Positions 1-13,297 of a DNA stretch of 64,000 nucleotides are shown one piece after another. This DNA is from Parietaria judaica (Eukaryota; Streptophyta; Magnoliopsida; Rosales; Urticaceae): NCBI GenBank assembly GCA_954871525.1, contig OX940865.1, positions 9,146,106 through 9,210,105 of the forward strand, read 5' to 3'. The number at the start of each line of letters is the position of its first letter. The first letter of the stretch is position 1. A model generated the notes under the pieces. It was given only the letters and a program-made list of their open reading frames with translations, made no database searches and was not told where the DNA came from. A program made the translations under genes and the position numbers.

Positions 1-1275
1 CTTTGTAAATAGTAATACTCTCTATTTTGCCTTTACCATTTTTTTTAAGTTTCAACATACTAGTTGATTTGGGCAAAATAAATGACATTGATCAATGCTT
101 GACTTTTAAAAAAAATTAGTTTTAAATATACAATTTTGAAAATGGTCAATGAGCTATATCTAGCATTTCTTTGTCTATAAAATAAAAGCATAAATACTTT
201 TCTTTATTAAATAAGGATGACAACCTGTAAAGGGGTAAACATATTTAATACCAACAAGAATTTTTTGGCAGTTTTGGATAAGTTTTCTTGACCATGCATG
301 GGTTGAAAAATCGTAGGGAATGGGTCATGTGCATTAATCCAATTTTTGCTATATTTAATATAAAAATGGTCTGGCATATAAGAAACATATGTGTAAATGT
401 TGTATATATATAAATATATAGCTTATGATGTGACTCAAGACAATGTTTTTTATGGTCTTACACCAAGAAGATTACAATTTTTGTGTTAGAATGGTCTCAT
501 TTAAAAGGTATTTATGATTTTACTATAATATGATGAAAATATGGTAAAATTAGCAGTTTGGAGTTTTGCCTAATTTGCATATATTTATCAAGACTTCAAG
601 CGTAGCACCTCTCTAAGTCTTTCAAGCTAGTTTCTCCGCTGCTCGTGATCCCGTTTCAAATAGATCAATAATCTTCTAACATATGGTCGTTGACAAACCA
701 TGGTAACATAAAGATACGTGAGAATTACAATCGTGAGTTTTCTAGGCTAATCCCTACTATCCACAACTATCCAACTAACAAATAAATTTATAACAAGCAG
801 AAATTTTATAAAGATATCGATTTATTCAATCTAAATAAACCTATTGTAGGTCGAGAAAGCTGATTAGAATTGATTAACGTATTATCTCTACTTTTGCATC
901 TCAGTAGGCCAAAATATCTAACAATTTCGAGTCGGATTCAGTGCCAAAAGCATTCTATAATTCATTTACAGTAATTAATCTTTCGTAGACCACCCTTTGT
1001 AAAACCTATTACTGGATATAAAAGTTATATAACAAGCTATAGTGTGCCTATATATAATATTTTGTAGCAAGGCATTATAATTGTCGGGATAAAAAATAGA
1101 AACTCTCGATTTTTTGTGTAACTTCGCTTAGAACGAGAAGCATAGATTATATTTTTGACATATGACATGTATTATAAAGCGGGTACATTCCGGTTCCGAG
1201 TTATCAAATAGGATATCTGAGAATTTTTCTCACCCCTAGTGTGAACTCAACGCTATTTTTAATTATATATGGCAG
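1..1275. other. AT-rich sequence upstream of, or intron 1 of, LRR-RLK copy A
   Basis: No coding exon could be supported here. By analogy with copy B, whose first intron is 1638 bp, this stretch is probably intron 1 of the LRR receptor kinase that continues downstream, with the signal-peptide exon before the window. It ends in a 3' splice site (AG at 1274-1275). I saw no transposon ends or RNA genes. Confidence 0.5.
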
Positions 1276-4200
1276 TGAGAGCTCTTCAAGCAATAACCAG
1301 AAAACTAGAAGGTCTGAGTAAGTATTGGACTATCAGCAGCAATTCTTGCAACAACAGTGGCTTCAGCTTCCCTTTCGCTGGAGGAGATTCTGAGAGAAAC
1401 GCCACGCTCACTTGTGACTGTTCTTTCAACACCAGTACTATTTGCCATGTCACAAACATGTAAGCGATTGCTTTTACAGGGTTGATTTTCCTATTTCCCA
1501 GTCATCATAATCTCTTGAAGATTTATACTAATTTGATGTATTATACTGTTTGAGTGGTGAAATGACTGTAAGATAAGTCTCATAATAACATGAGTTCAGA
1601 CAAGTACGACACCGTTCGATGTATTATACATTCCTTTGAGGCCAAAGCGAACACTCTTTACGATATGTCCGGGAAGAAACTTTCTCTCAACAAAACATAA
1701 CTCAGCCTAATATGAGCTGTTCCTTATATAGGATCCCGCAATCTTATTGTAACATAAAGACAAATAAAACCATAACAAAAAGTTTAAACCACCAATGGCC
1801 AAAGTACCCTTGCCTCTGCGTTTATACTGGAGTACAGGTCTAACAGTATACGCCTAAACATGCAGTTACAAGATTCATGTCGGTTGGGACTAAAAAATCT
1901 GCTTTACCCTGGGGATTTTTAATTATAGTGAGAGAAATTTGGGTATATTAACAAACAATTTAAGTCTTTCTGTTAGTTTTCTAATTTTTTTCATTTATGC
2001 AAAATATGTGGCATGACAGTGTTCTGAAGAGTCTTAATTTAGCGGGAGTTCTGCCTGAAGAACTTGGAAATCTTACTTATCTGCAGGAACTGTGAGTGAC
2101 GTTCTCTCTCTCTCTCTCTATATATATATACACATATAATCATGTTTTATTTTATTTGGTATTTTAAATTAATCACCACATAGAGGAATTTGTAAAAATG
2201 ATCATCTTAATAAAATTTCATTCAAAAGACCCTAAAGACATTGATGGAACTTCGAAGCTTTTTTTTTTTTTTTTTTTTTTTTCAAGCCAAATTTCACAAA
2301 GTCTAAAACATAGTAGTTCTAGATCTTTGTCTGATCTATAAGACGAGCTTTAAACAGCCTATTATTTGTGATTGAAAGTATAGTCAAAACTGGTTAGAAT
2401 TCTAATCTCTAATCAGCATCAAGCATTATGTTTTATCTTAGTAATGTGTTAAATTATGCTGAATTGTGTGGTCTAAGAGGATTAAGTCTTTCTTTTCAAA
2501 CAGTGATCTTACGCGCAACTACATCAATGGATCGATTCCACGGAGTTTATCTCGTGCCCCATTACGAATTTTGTAAGAATCACTATTTGCTATTGTATTT
2601 CAACTCTCTCGCATATTTCTCTAATTATCCTTTGTTTCTTTGATTGTCTTCAGATCTATTCTGGGAAACAGACTCACCGGTTCCATTCCCGCTGAGATTG
2701 GTGATATTCCAACGCTCACAGACCTGTAAGTAATGCAATTTCACTAAAAATAATCTCACTCATCCAGTTTGCAATGCTATACTGAGCACTCTTTTTTTTT
2801 TTTTTTTTAGAATAAGTAAAATTAATTGTGCATTTGTTTCGTTAGTAGATGATTTCTTATCAGATTGTTCAATTTTGCACGGAGTTAAAGAAAAATAGTG
2901 TTATGGAATCAAGGCGTTGTCTGTTTTGATGTAATAATATTTTCTGAGGCATTTTTAAATTTTCAAGATGGTTTATTCTATTTTTTGTTCACCACCCCGA
3001 CTTGAACTCTTGGGTACGCCGGTGGAAGAAGAAACATAGTAAATTGTTTCAATGCTATTTGAAACAAACTATATTTTACCAGGAAGATCGAAAACAATAT
3101 GCTCTCAGGGCCTCTTCCTCCTAAGCTCGGGAATTTGAGGAATATGGTGAATCTGTAAGATTGCTCTCTCTTAGTGCCTTTCCTTTGGTTTGTACACTAA
3201 AATCTGACACTAAAGACTACTAAAATTTAGTTTCAGTCATTATATTTGATTACATTTCTTCCAAATCAAACTTAAATCATTCTTGATCCGGCTGTTTCTT
3301 TGTTCCGCAGCCATCTCTCGGCCAACAATTTCACAGGTTCCATACCCGAAAGTTTTGGAAATTTCAAGAACTTAACTAACTTGTAAGTGATACAATCACC
3401 TACACTGATCTGCATCTACCCATATATACTTTTTTAGTTCATCACATTCTTTATTTCATTTCTCGCAGTAGGATAGATGGGACCAAAATATCAGGGAAGA
3501 TACCGAGCTTTATTGCGAATTGGACTAAACTTGTCAGATTGTGAGTACCGAGATTTCATTCAATTTACGTCATTTTCTTCTTCCTTTGATATGAGCAAGT
3601 TTACGAAAATTTATTTTTCTTTAACTGAAAGTTAAAACTTATTGCAGGGATCTGCAAGGCACATTCTTGGAAGGCCCCGTTCCGTCAAACATTTCAAGCT
3701 TGATTGCCTTAAAAGATTTGTGAGATCTTGTTCTTCCACTGGATATCGTAAATTTATATACCCCGTCTTTTTACAACTGGCTTGACTTTTATTTTTACTT
3801 TTCTTGTATCAGGAGGATTTCTGATCTATGGGGATCAAGCATACGCTTTCCTGATTTGTCAGCTTTGAAAAATTTGGAAACCTTGTGAGTTAGTCTTCTC
3901 TGACTTAAGTTTTACGCGGCTGTTTCGAATTGTATTCCAGTTTTTGAATGGATCAAAACTTTTCTTTCACTTGTCTGGTTCAGAGTTCTGAGGAATTGCT
4001 TGATTGAAGATACGATTCCCGCGACCATCGGTCAGCTGACAAGCTTGGAAGAGTTGTAAGTAGAAAGATGAACGGTTATATAAACATATGTATGTATATT
4101 AATATTATACATGAAAAGTTGAGCCCTTTCTGGGATTTTCTCCAGGGACTTGAGTTTCAACAAGTTGAGCGGCGAAATCCCAAACGCGTTGACCTCCCTG

Positions 4201-7200
4201 GGTAGAAGTTTAGATTACCTGTAAGTTCATTATAAGAGAAGTGCTTGATTCCAAAACTTTACTCTTCGTTTTTACTCTAATTTTGATGTCTTTTCGTGAA
4301 CTGTTTTTTCTCTGATAAAATTTTATTCTGCTACTGCAGATTTTTGACCAACAATTCGCTGACCGGAGAAGTTCCGTCGTGGATATTAGATAGCAGCAAG
4401 AGCTAGTTAGTTCACTCACTACCGATATCTCTTTTTCTTGTTTCACTAGTTTCTTTTCTTTGCCCTACTCATATTGAAATGAGACAATTATAACAAATTT
4501 GGTTTTTGTTTGCAGTGATTTGTCTTACAACAATTTCACAAAAATAAATAAAGTGATGGCTTGTTCAAATTTGGTTCCGTAAGTTTACTTGATAAATCTT
4601 CATGATATCATATATATGTGTGTGTGTGTTAGTTTCTTATAGGGCTTCTTCTTTCTATACTTTGTGTTTACAGGAATCTTGTTGCTGCTTACACATCTTC
4701 AGATGTCCAGCCGTAAGTTCATTTATGAATGTGGTTTTTTTACTATTTATTTTCTATTTTCAAACATTTTATTGGAGACGCAAATTCACTAATACTTGAT
4801 TTCAACGAGCAGATGGTGCTTGAAGAAGGGCCTACCCTGCTCTGGGAAACCGCAACGTAAGGATAACTTTGTCGTCATGACGCCATTCTTGCAATTTCTA
4901 ATGTTCACCATACTTCTACATTGTGAATATATATTTATATATATATATATACATACACATATATGTGTGTGTGTACGGCTGGCGAGTCTTCTCTTACAAT
5001 TTGTTGCATTTTTCTTCTCTTCAGATCATTCTCTGTTCATCAATTGCGGAGGCGGAGGGCTGAATTCCATGGGCAATGAATATGAGGAGGACTCTCAATT
5101 TATTGCACGCGCCAACTTCATCGCTCATGCGGATAACTGGGCTTTTAGTTCAACGGGGCGTTTTACAGGCGATGCAGGTCTGCCGTATGTACTGCATAAT
5201 GATACTGCCATGGATGGAAACTATCCAGAGTTTTATCAAACGGCTCGCGTTGCACCCGTATCGCTTAAGTACTACGGTGTTTGCTTGAGAGAAGGCAGTT
5301 ATAAAGTTCAGCTTCACTTTGCCGAAGTAAAGTTCAGTAATAACCAGTCATACAGTAGCCTTGGTAGGCGCATATTCAATGTCTCAATTCAGGTACGTAA
5401 ATCATGAGCTTGATAAAGATATTTACGGCAAAAATACATATAGTAAAGGTTCCGTAGCAGTTGATTCCTAACATTAATCGTTGACGGCATAAATAACTAT
5501 CGTTACATTTTTGCAATATTGTGGGTCCCACCAGTTGAATGCTAGATGGTTGTTTAGTTTTCGTGCTACGTCATTTATGAAGTGGGTACTACTTGGGTGG
5601 TGCGACAATTGACGTGGCGCGACTTCTGGAAAACCATCTGGCATTAAGTTAGTTATTAATGCCGCCTTTAACATTATGGATTAAACTAATACATTACTTT
5701 TACTATATGTATTTTCACGTCGATCCTATCTGTTATGTAAGAGTATTTTGCAGCCATGCTCACTTGAGCTTGTGTTGTCGTAGTTTTTACTCCAAATATA
5801 TTTTAGCAGTTTCCTCTCTAAACTTATAATGTAGCGATCACACCAAGCATTACACAATTGACGATTTTCGTCAACTTTAAAGGCCGTGAAATACACATGC
5901 TAGTGTATTTCATCATTTTTCCTCAAACTTTAATATGTGCATCTGTCTCTTTAGTAACGAACAGTTCAAAATCGCTACATTATATAAATTTAAGAACGGA
6001 ACTGATACAAAAGAGTTTCTAGGAGAAACTGTGATAACACGACAAAGATTGTTCTCTAATTTTCTTTCTAAATCGGAAAAATAGGGCAAATTAGTATTGA
6101 GAGATTTCAACATCGTCGAGGAAGCCGGAGGCGCTCTAAAAGGAATCACTAAGACGTTTGATAACATTACTCTAAGCGGTGAAAATACCATAGAGATCCA
6201 CTTGTATTGGGCTGGGAAAGGAACTAACGCTTTGCCTGACAGAGGTGATTACGGGCCTCTCATATCCGCCATCACCATCACGCCAAGTAATGTCTTTGAC
6301 TAGTCGATCGTGCCTTATATGATTTCTCCTTTGCCCATCATTTTGCCTTAATCAGTTTTCACTTTGTCTTTAGATTATAAAGTGGACACAGGGAATGGCT
6401 TGAGTGCCGGCGCAATAGCCGGGATAGTCGTTGGATCGATTATTCTTGTCGGATTGGTGCTACTGGCACTTTGGATGATGGGTTATTTGGGAGGTGATAA
6501 AGAAGACCCAGGTGAGGACTGCGACAATAAAGCACCATCTTTCTTATATTTTTACTTACCTTGCTATTCAAGCAACTGAGGATTCATTATCTGACAAAGA
6601 GATTTGATTTATCTGATATTTTTATCAACATACCCGCATCATACAAATTTTTATTAAGACATTTTAATGTGTTTTATCTGCCAGAGCTTCGCGCTTTGGA
6701 GCTACAAACAGGATATTTCTCACTGAGACACATAAAATCTGCTACTAATAACTTTGACGCTGCAAATAAGATTGGTGAAGGAGGTTTCGGGCCCGTTTAC
6801 AAAGTAAGTATATCTATCATGTCGGTTTATTCAGTGAACTTTGTGAAATTTCTGACCAATAGACTGTTAAAAGCACTATATATGTTCCTGAAGATCCTAT
6901 TTTTGTTTGTATTTGTGTAGGGTGTATTATCAGATGGTCGTGAAGTGGCAGTGAAGCAACTGTCAGCGAAATCGAAGCAAGGAAACCGAGAATTCGTGAC
7001 TGAGATTGGCATGATATCCGCGTTGCAACACCCTAATCTCGTGAAGCTATACGGTTGCTGCATTGAAGGGAATCAGCTGTTGCTCATCTACGAGTACTTG
7101 GAGAACAACAGTCTCGCTCGTGCACTTTTTGGTAGTTTTCAGCCACTGGCCCAATCTCCGCACTGTCGTAGATGTACTTGTGTGACTATTCATTTTGTAT

Positions 7201-8639
7201 TAACCCTTTTGTCGCACTGATATATATAGGTACCGAGACACAACGGCTAAACCTTGACTGGGCGACGAGGCAGAGGATTTGCGTGGGGATTGCGAAAGGC
7301 TTGGCCTATCTCCACGAGGAATCGAGGCTGAAGATCGTTCACAGAGATATTAAGGCCACAAATGTATTGCTTGACAAGGATCTAAGTGCCAAGATCTCCG
7401 ACTTTGGTCTGGCAAAGCTCGATGAAGAAGAGAACACACACATAAGCACACGCATAGCCGGAACAATGTATCATTTTTTTTTTCTCTTTTCTTTCCTTAG
7501 TTTTACAATTTTGGCACTTGCTTCGCTTTCCATTTTAGTCCTTGAATTTGAACTCATTTCATCTAGTCAAACTAGTTACAATCTGGGTTCTGCTCTTCAG
7601 CGGTTACATGGCTCCAGAATATGCGATGCGAGGTTACTTGACCGACAAGGCAGACGTATACAGCTTCGGAGTCGTCGCTCTAGAGATTGTCAGTGGAAAG
7701 AGCAACACGAACTACAGGCCAAAAGAAGAGTTTGTCTATCTTCTCGATTGGGTAAGCCTCGAAATCGTGCCGTTCTTACAAACACTTTCAGTGACCAAAT
7801 ATACTAAAAACTAATATGATGAAACCAGCATTTACCGGTGTTTTTACGAGTCTTTTATATGACTTGGAAAATAATCAGTTCTTACAGAACTGTTATCCTT
7901 TTTCATTAATTTTCTGATACATAGAGCTAGTAAAGGCATTCGTCCAATTTATAAACCAGTTTCCAAGTACCGATTTTTCGAAATCAGTAACCGACATTTC
8001 CTAGTCCTAATTGTCAAAAACAGGACCGAGACTGGCTTTAAACCAGGAGCTTATATATTTTTACATTTTAAGTTAATTTTTATTTATTTTTATTCTAAAT
8101 CTGTAAAAAAAAATAAAAAAAAAATTCTAGTGAATATTGTTCTTTTACCGCTAGTGCTACCGGTAACGTAAAATTACAAAACGGTTCTCCATATTTACTT
8201 ACTAATTTTCCGACATTTATTCGTGAAGGCCTACGTCCAACAAGAGAAAGGAAAACTCCTTGATCTCGTTGACCCAAGTCTCGGCTCAAAGTACTCCAAA
8301 CGAGAAGCTCAGTCTATGCTGAACCTGGCGCTGTTGTGCACGAACCCGTCGCCTACTCTGAGGCCGACGATGTCAGCGGTGGTGCGAATGTTAGAAGGCA
8401 AGACGCTCATTGAGGCGCCGGCGGTGAGGCGCGTACCAGCAGAGACGGACGCGAAGTTCAAGGCCTTCGAGAGGCTGACACACGACAGCATAACAGACAC
8501 GTCTCTCTATTCTCGCGACAGCCAGCAGGCGGGCGTCTCGTCGGACGCGCCGTGGAACTACTCCGAGGCTTCCCTCGAGAGCAGTCGGGAGGCCAACTCA
8601 TCGACGAAGCTACTCAAGGATGTCAATGCGGATAGTTGA
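1276..8639 (+). CDS. LRR-malectin receptor-like kinase (LRR-VIII-2), copy A, 5' partial
   Basis: Plasma-membrane receptor Ser/Thr kinase. Exons read from splice sites and homology to copy B: 1276-1459, 2020-2091, 2504-2572, 2654-2725, 3083-3154, 3311-3382, 3469-3540, about 3649-3720, 3813-3884, 3984-4055, 4146-4220, 4340-4405, 4516-4578, 4674-4712, 4813-4856, 5025-5392, 6085-6286, 6374-6511, 6685-6803, 6921-7131, 7230-7467, 7601-7751, 8229-8639. Most LRR exons are 72 bp, one repeat each, with phase-2 introns. The malectin domain spans 5025-6286, the membrane segment lies in 6374-6511, and the kinase has [27 protein letters not shown] and GYMAPEY. The visible frame is open (about 984 codons). 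Exon 1 is absent. The donor after 4405 is weak (GTTAGT) and reads TAG if not spliced. Homologues are the At1g53430/RFK1-type kinases; the ligand is unknown. Confidence 0.88.
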
Positions 8640-9479
8640 GGAGAAATTGAAAGGTTAATTTAAAGGTTTTGTTTGAGTTCTTTGTTAAAGTATTCTTTTG
8701 TAAATTAAATGTTGTAAGGTAAAAAAATATCTTCCCTGTTATTGCATATTCCACTGGCTCTCGTTTATATATATTGCTTTTTCTTAGCTTCATTCACTTA
8801 TTTCCTCTCTTTTTTTCTTCATAAGCTTACGCACAATTTTTACGGATTCACGAACGATTGACCGGTTTATTTACCCAAGTTGAGAGATTTTATTTAGGTT
8901 TTGTCTTTTATTTTTTTGAAATATTTATTTTGTAAACCTAATTGATAGACAAAGATTTCTTATAAGATCGGTCATTCTTCAACAACCAATATGATAATAT
9001 AAAAATATATATGGCAGAACTTCAGACGAAGGATTTAAATACTTGTAGATTTTTTATGCAAGTATACGTATCGAAAACAAGTAATATAATGATAAGAAAA
9101 GTCGATCTGACGGAGAACTGTTACTATTATTATTGTTAAGAACTGTTACTATTATCAAAAAAAAAAAAGTACTAGTCTTTTATCACCTTAATTTTATCTA
9201 AACAATTAAATATGTAATATGATTAATTAATTAACTAATGAAAAAAAAACCTAAAATGAGAGTTGTAGAAAAATAGAGAAATATAGAATCACAATCAATA
9301 CTCAACACTTCACTCGATTCTTCATACCATTCCTTTGATCGTCAAATTGCTACAAGTTGTAAACCAAGACCCTGATGCATTAAAAAGAACTATTCTGATA
9401 TTCAATTCGAGTTATCTTTCCTAACTAACTCACTATATTCCTAAGTGAATTAAATTACGAACGGAAAAGAGATTGTCCA
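8640..9479. other. Intergenic AT-rich region, 3' flank of copy A
   Basis: Contains the probable 3' UTR of the upstream kinase, followed by AT-rich sequence with homopolymer A runs. No gene, RNA or transposon terminus was recognised. It ends where degenerate Copia coding sequence begins. Confidence 0.5.
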
Positions 9480-9492
9480 CATAAGCTCATGA

Positions 9493-11894
9493 GTGGATAC
9501 TCCACAACAAAACGGTATCGCTGAGCGCAAAAACAGGCACATCCTCGAAGTCGCTCGATCCACCATGTTTGCAAAATCTGTCCCAAAATATTTTTGGGGT
9601 TATGCGATCCTCACAGCGACATACCTCATCAACCGTATGCCGAGTAGTGTCCCGAAATTCCTTTCTCCCCGTCAAGTCCTCAGTGAAATTCATCCACATC
9701 TCCTATCCTTCTCCTCCGACCTACCAAAAAAGGTCTTCGGGTGTTCTGCCTTTGTCCATTTCCACAAACAAAATCGATCAAAGCTCGATCCTAGAGCTGT
9801 CAAGTGCATCTTCTTGGGTTATTTGTTGCATCAAAAAGGGTATCGATGTTATTGCCCCTCTACTCGCACTACTTATAACTCAATGGATATTACTTTTTTG
9901 AAGGTGAGTCATTTTTCCCTAAATCCGACATTCAGGGGGATAATTCGCGGGAATCTAAAATTTGGGAAATCAATCAAGGTTCTCAATCCATCCCATCATC
10001 CTCATCTCCAATTCCGATCGATGTCTCCATTCATCCTAACCCAAATCCACCTCAAATTGCCGATATTGACATAGAGTCACCTCCTAATTCACCTCGTTTT
10101 GTTGAACAAGTAGATGGCCCCATGCATCTTCAACTCGACCAAGAACCGGATCCGGAACCTTCTACCTCATCAGACTCCTCAGGTATGGAAAGGTCCGAAC
10201 GCGTGATTGATGACTCTGAACTCCCATTGCTCTCCGAAAGGGTGTTAGGATAAAAGGCGTTCATGGTCACACCGAATATCCCATTGAACGTTATGTTTCC
10301 TACAACCAATTACATCCATTATACAGGGCGTTTTTCTATAATCTTGACAGTAGTTAGGTTCCTAGCTCCATTGATGAAGCTCTTCAAATTCCCGCGTGGA
10401 AACATGCGGTACAAGAGGAAATTTGGGCTCTGGAAAGCAACGGAACATGGAAGCTTACCGAGTTGCCACGTGGAAAACGCCACGTTGGTTGTAAATGGGT
10501 GTTCACAATCAAGTATAGATCGTATGGGAGTGTTGAAATATTCAAGGCGAGACTCGTTGCAAAGGGGTTCACTCAAACTGAAGGCATTTACTTCCAAGAA
10601 ACATTTGCTCATGTGGCCAAACTAAATAAGGTGAGAATTCCTTATCTCACTCGCCGTAAACCTTGATTGGTCACTCTATTAACTTGATGTCAATAATGCT
10701 TTTCTAAACGGAGATCTTGAAGAGGAAGTGTATATGATCATTCCTCCAGGAATGGGACAAAACTCCAAGAAACACTTAGTGTGCAAACTGAAGAAGGCGT
10801 TGTACGTCCTGAAACAGTCTCCTCATGCCTGGTTCGAGAAATTCACCAAGGCCGTCACCTCCAACAGATACCTCCAGTGTCAAGCCGATCATACTCTCGT
10901 CAAACGGAACAACAATGGGAATAAGGCTATCCTCATTGTGTATGTTGACGACATCATCCTGACCGGTGATGACTCGGAAGAAATCATCAAACTAAAGAAA
11001 GTACTCGCAACTCAATTCGAGATTAAAGATCTCGGAACTATGAGATACTTCTTGGGCATGGAAGTTGCAAGATCAGACCAAGGAATTGCTATCTCCCAGA
11101 GGAAGTATGTACTTAACTTATTTCAAGAAACCGGTCTTCTTGGTTGCAAGCCGGTTGACACTCTGATGGACCCGAACAAGAAATTCTCCCATTCCGTCGA
11201 AAGCGCTCCTGTCGACAAAGGGAGATATCAAAGACTTGTCGGTAAACTCATCTATCTCTCCCATACACGTCCGGACATCGCCTACTCTGTCTGTATTGTG
11301 AGTCAACACATGAACAACCCAAACGGAGACCATATTGAAGCCGTGAACCAAATTTTGAGGATCTAAAGTCTACCAGCGGTCATGGCTTATTGTTCAAGAA
11401 ATCACAGAACCGTGAGGTCAAGATCTTCACCGATGCTAGTTGGGTTGGAGAAGCTACTGATCGACGATCAACCTCAGGTTACTGTTCATATGTGTGGGGA
11501 AACCTCGTTACTTGGAGAAGCAAGAAGCAATCAGTTGTTTCCCGTAGTAGCGCTGAGTCCGAGTACCGTGCCTTTGCATTAGGCATGTGCTAGGGAATGT
11601 GGATCCAGAGGCTCTTGAAGGAGCTAAGGATGGATCAACTAAAGGCTATCAAGATGTTCAATGATAGTAAGGCGGCAATCAAAATCGCCAAGAATCCAGT
11701 TCACCACGACCGAACAAAGCACATCGAAATTGATACACTTTATTCCGGAGAAGGTCAATGGAGGCATCGTTGACTTGGGCTACATTCAGTCCAAGCTCCA
11801 GATTGCGGATATCCTCACCAAGGCTCTTCCTCGGTGTTCTTTTGATGATCTAAGTTCCAAACTTGGGTTGTATAACAAATACTACCCATCTTAG
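9493..11894 (+). pseudogene. Degenerate Copia pol (integrase-RT-RNase H)
   Basis: The first segment (9493-9900) shows the integrase end with the TPQQNGIAERKNRHI signature and the downstream FGC..FVH motif typical of Copia. The RT begins near 10463 (GCKWVFTIKY..), has the catalytic YVDD near 10940, and reaches a broken stretch at 11366. RNase H lies at 11390-11894 (FTDASWVG, RSSAESEYRA, ADILTKALP). Stops and frame changes occur near 9900-10460, 10660-10730, 11366 and 11593, so this is a pseudogene. The family role would be reverse transcription and integration of the element's own RNA. Confidence 0.85.
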
Positions 11895-11900
11895 GGGGAG

Positions 11901-12032
11901 TGTAGAATAATGTATAGTTGTTCTTGTTTACTCTTTGTGGTACTTTTGGCACAATTTTCTTTCATGTAATAAGGGTTGTAAATACCCAATTCAATCAATG
12001 AGAAAATCACTTTTCCCAATATGATTTTCACA
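11901..12032 (+). repeat. Copia 3' LTR (candidate)
   Basis: Starts TGTAGAATAATG directly after the purine tract and ends TTTTCACA, giving TG..CA ends and a length of about 132 bp. There is no 5' partner in the window, so the right border is inferred from the CA end only. Confidence 0.55.
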
Positions 12033-12775
12033 AAATAATTTATTAGTTCTGCCTGTATACGTAATTTTAATTAGTTAAATTACAGAGAAGCGTCCATCAC
12101 AAGAAATCTTCAAACCCAAAATCTTTCCCTTTCTCTTATCATATATTATATGAAAATAACACAAATACAATCCCTTAGATTGGAAAGCCAATTATTGGGT
12201 TTCAAAGTCAAAAACCAGAATAATAACACCAAACACAGTTTCTCTAAAATATATTGTTTTATATCTCATATTCGAAACAAAAACAATAAAACAACCAACA
12301 CACACATCCATCCAAAATATTTATCTGAGTTTTAAGAAAATACAGTACGTATATATTCATAGCATCAGCTCACTCTTTCTTTCTTCGCATGAAAAACCAG
12401 AAAATGGGGCTAAAGAGCTTCACTCCCTCTCGCCCTCACCAACCTTTTCCTCGCTTCTTGGGTCGGTCCTCTTCGTGGACTCGAAGGCCGTGGAGCAACA
12501 GGTATTCGGTCGGTCTCGCGGGTCCCGTCCATGACCTAGTTCGCCGAGCAGGCATTGTCCATGACGTTAGAACTGTCGAGGCCCGTCATGTCTGGGTTTC
12601 AATCCGAATCCGTGCCTGTTTACGAGTCTCTGGTCTAGATTTGACTGGTGGTTCTCGTCCATCCGCGAGCTCCGAGAGGACAACCACGGCGTAAGAGTAA
12701 AAAATACACAATGAATTTTTTTTTAAAAGATCCGACACAAAATGAGCATTTTGTTCATTTACCCAAGATAAAAAA

Positions 12776-12791
12776 CGTGACACGTGTCACG
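12776..12791. promoter_or_regulatory. 16-bp perfect palindrome centred on a G-box
   Basis: CGTGACACGTGTCACG is a perfect palindrome containing CACGTG at 12781-12786, the core bound by plant bZIP and bHLH factors (also ABRE-like). It lies about 510 bp upstream of the copy B start codon. Function is inferred from the motif only. Confidence 0.4.
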
Positions 12792-12983
12792 CTAACGGAC
12801 TTAATATGAAAAACTTCAAATAAGTGGAGGGAGACCCAAAACGTTACTCAAGCACTGGTTCTTTATCATGACAAAAATAAATATTGAAAATATACTTTTA
12901 CTAATATAAAGTTACAAATATTATGGCGTAAGTATATCTCTTTTTTGTTTTATTGCCGCCAATCACCATAATACGTGTGATGA

Positions 12984-13009
12984 GTCAAAAACACAGAGCA
13001 AAAGGTCAA
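12984..13009 (-). promoter_or_regulatory. Two W-box-type cores
   Basis: GTCAA at 12984-12988 and GGTCAA at 13004-13009 are, on the minus strand, TTGAC and TTGACC, the WRKY-binding core. They lie about 290-310 bp before the copy B start codon. Clustered W-boxes are common upstream of immune receptor kinases, but short motifs also occur by chance. Confidence 0.3.
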
Positions 13010-13170
13010 AGACTCCGACGCAGACATGCTTGTTGTTTTGGTTTTTATTTGCCCAAACTAATAATATAATAATATTATATACATTTTTAGCTAAGAAATA
13101 AAGCATTGGCATAAAGCCATTCCATATTGACGGCTTTGAACTTTCTGTGTTCTTCAGCTTAACCCTGTCC

Positions 13171-13180
13171 TTTATATACA
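13171..13180 (+). promoter_or_regulatory. TATA box of LRR-RLK copy B
   Basis: TTTATATACA lies about 120 bp upstream of the ATG at 13298, a plausible distance for a TATA box followed by a leader of about 90 nt. Confidence 0.5.
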
Positions 13181-13297
13181 GATTCCAACTCCTGTTTCGT
13201 TCTCTAGTTTAAACGAACGACAGCGTTTTGGTCCAACAACACAGCACAATACTCATCTCAGATCGGAGAGGATATAAGTTAACTATCCATTTCAAAA

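Larger units (their letters stand above)
9480..12032 (+). mobile_element. 5'-truncated Ty1/Copia retrotransposon remnant with 3' LTR
   Basis: Pol homology runs from the C-terminal half of integrase through reverse transcriptase and RNase H, then a purine tract (TTAGGGGGAG, 11891-11900) and a short 3' LTR. Gag, protease, the N-terminal half of integrase and the 5' LTR are absent, so the element is truncated on the left. The junction near 9480 has no recognisable repeat. It lies between the two tandem LRR-RLK copies in the same orientation. It cannot be autonomous. Confidence 0.85.
12033..13297. other. Intergenic region and promoter of LRR-RLK copy B
   Basis: Mostly AT-rich. It contains an unexplained GC-richer patch (about 12410-12700), a palindromic G-box, W-box cores and a TATA-like element before the start codon at 13298. 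The patch has no frame I could assign to a family. Confidence 0.5.
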
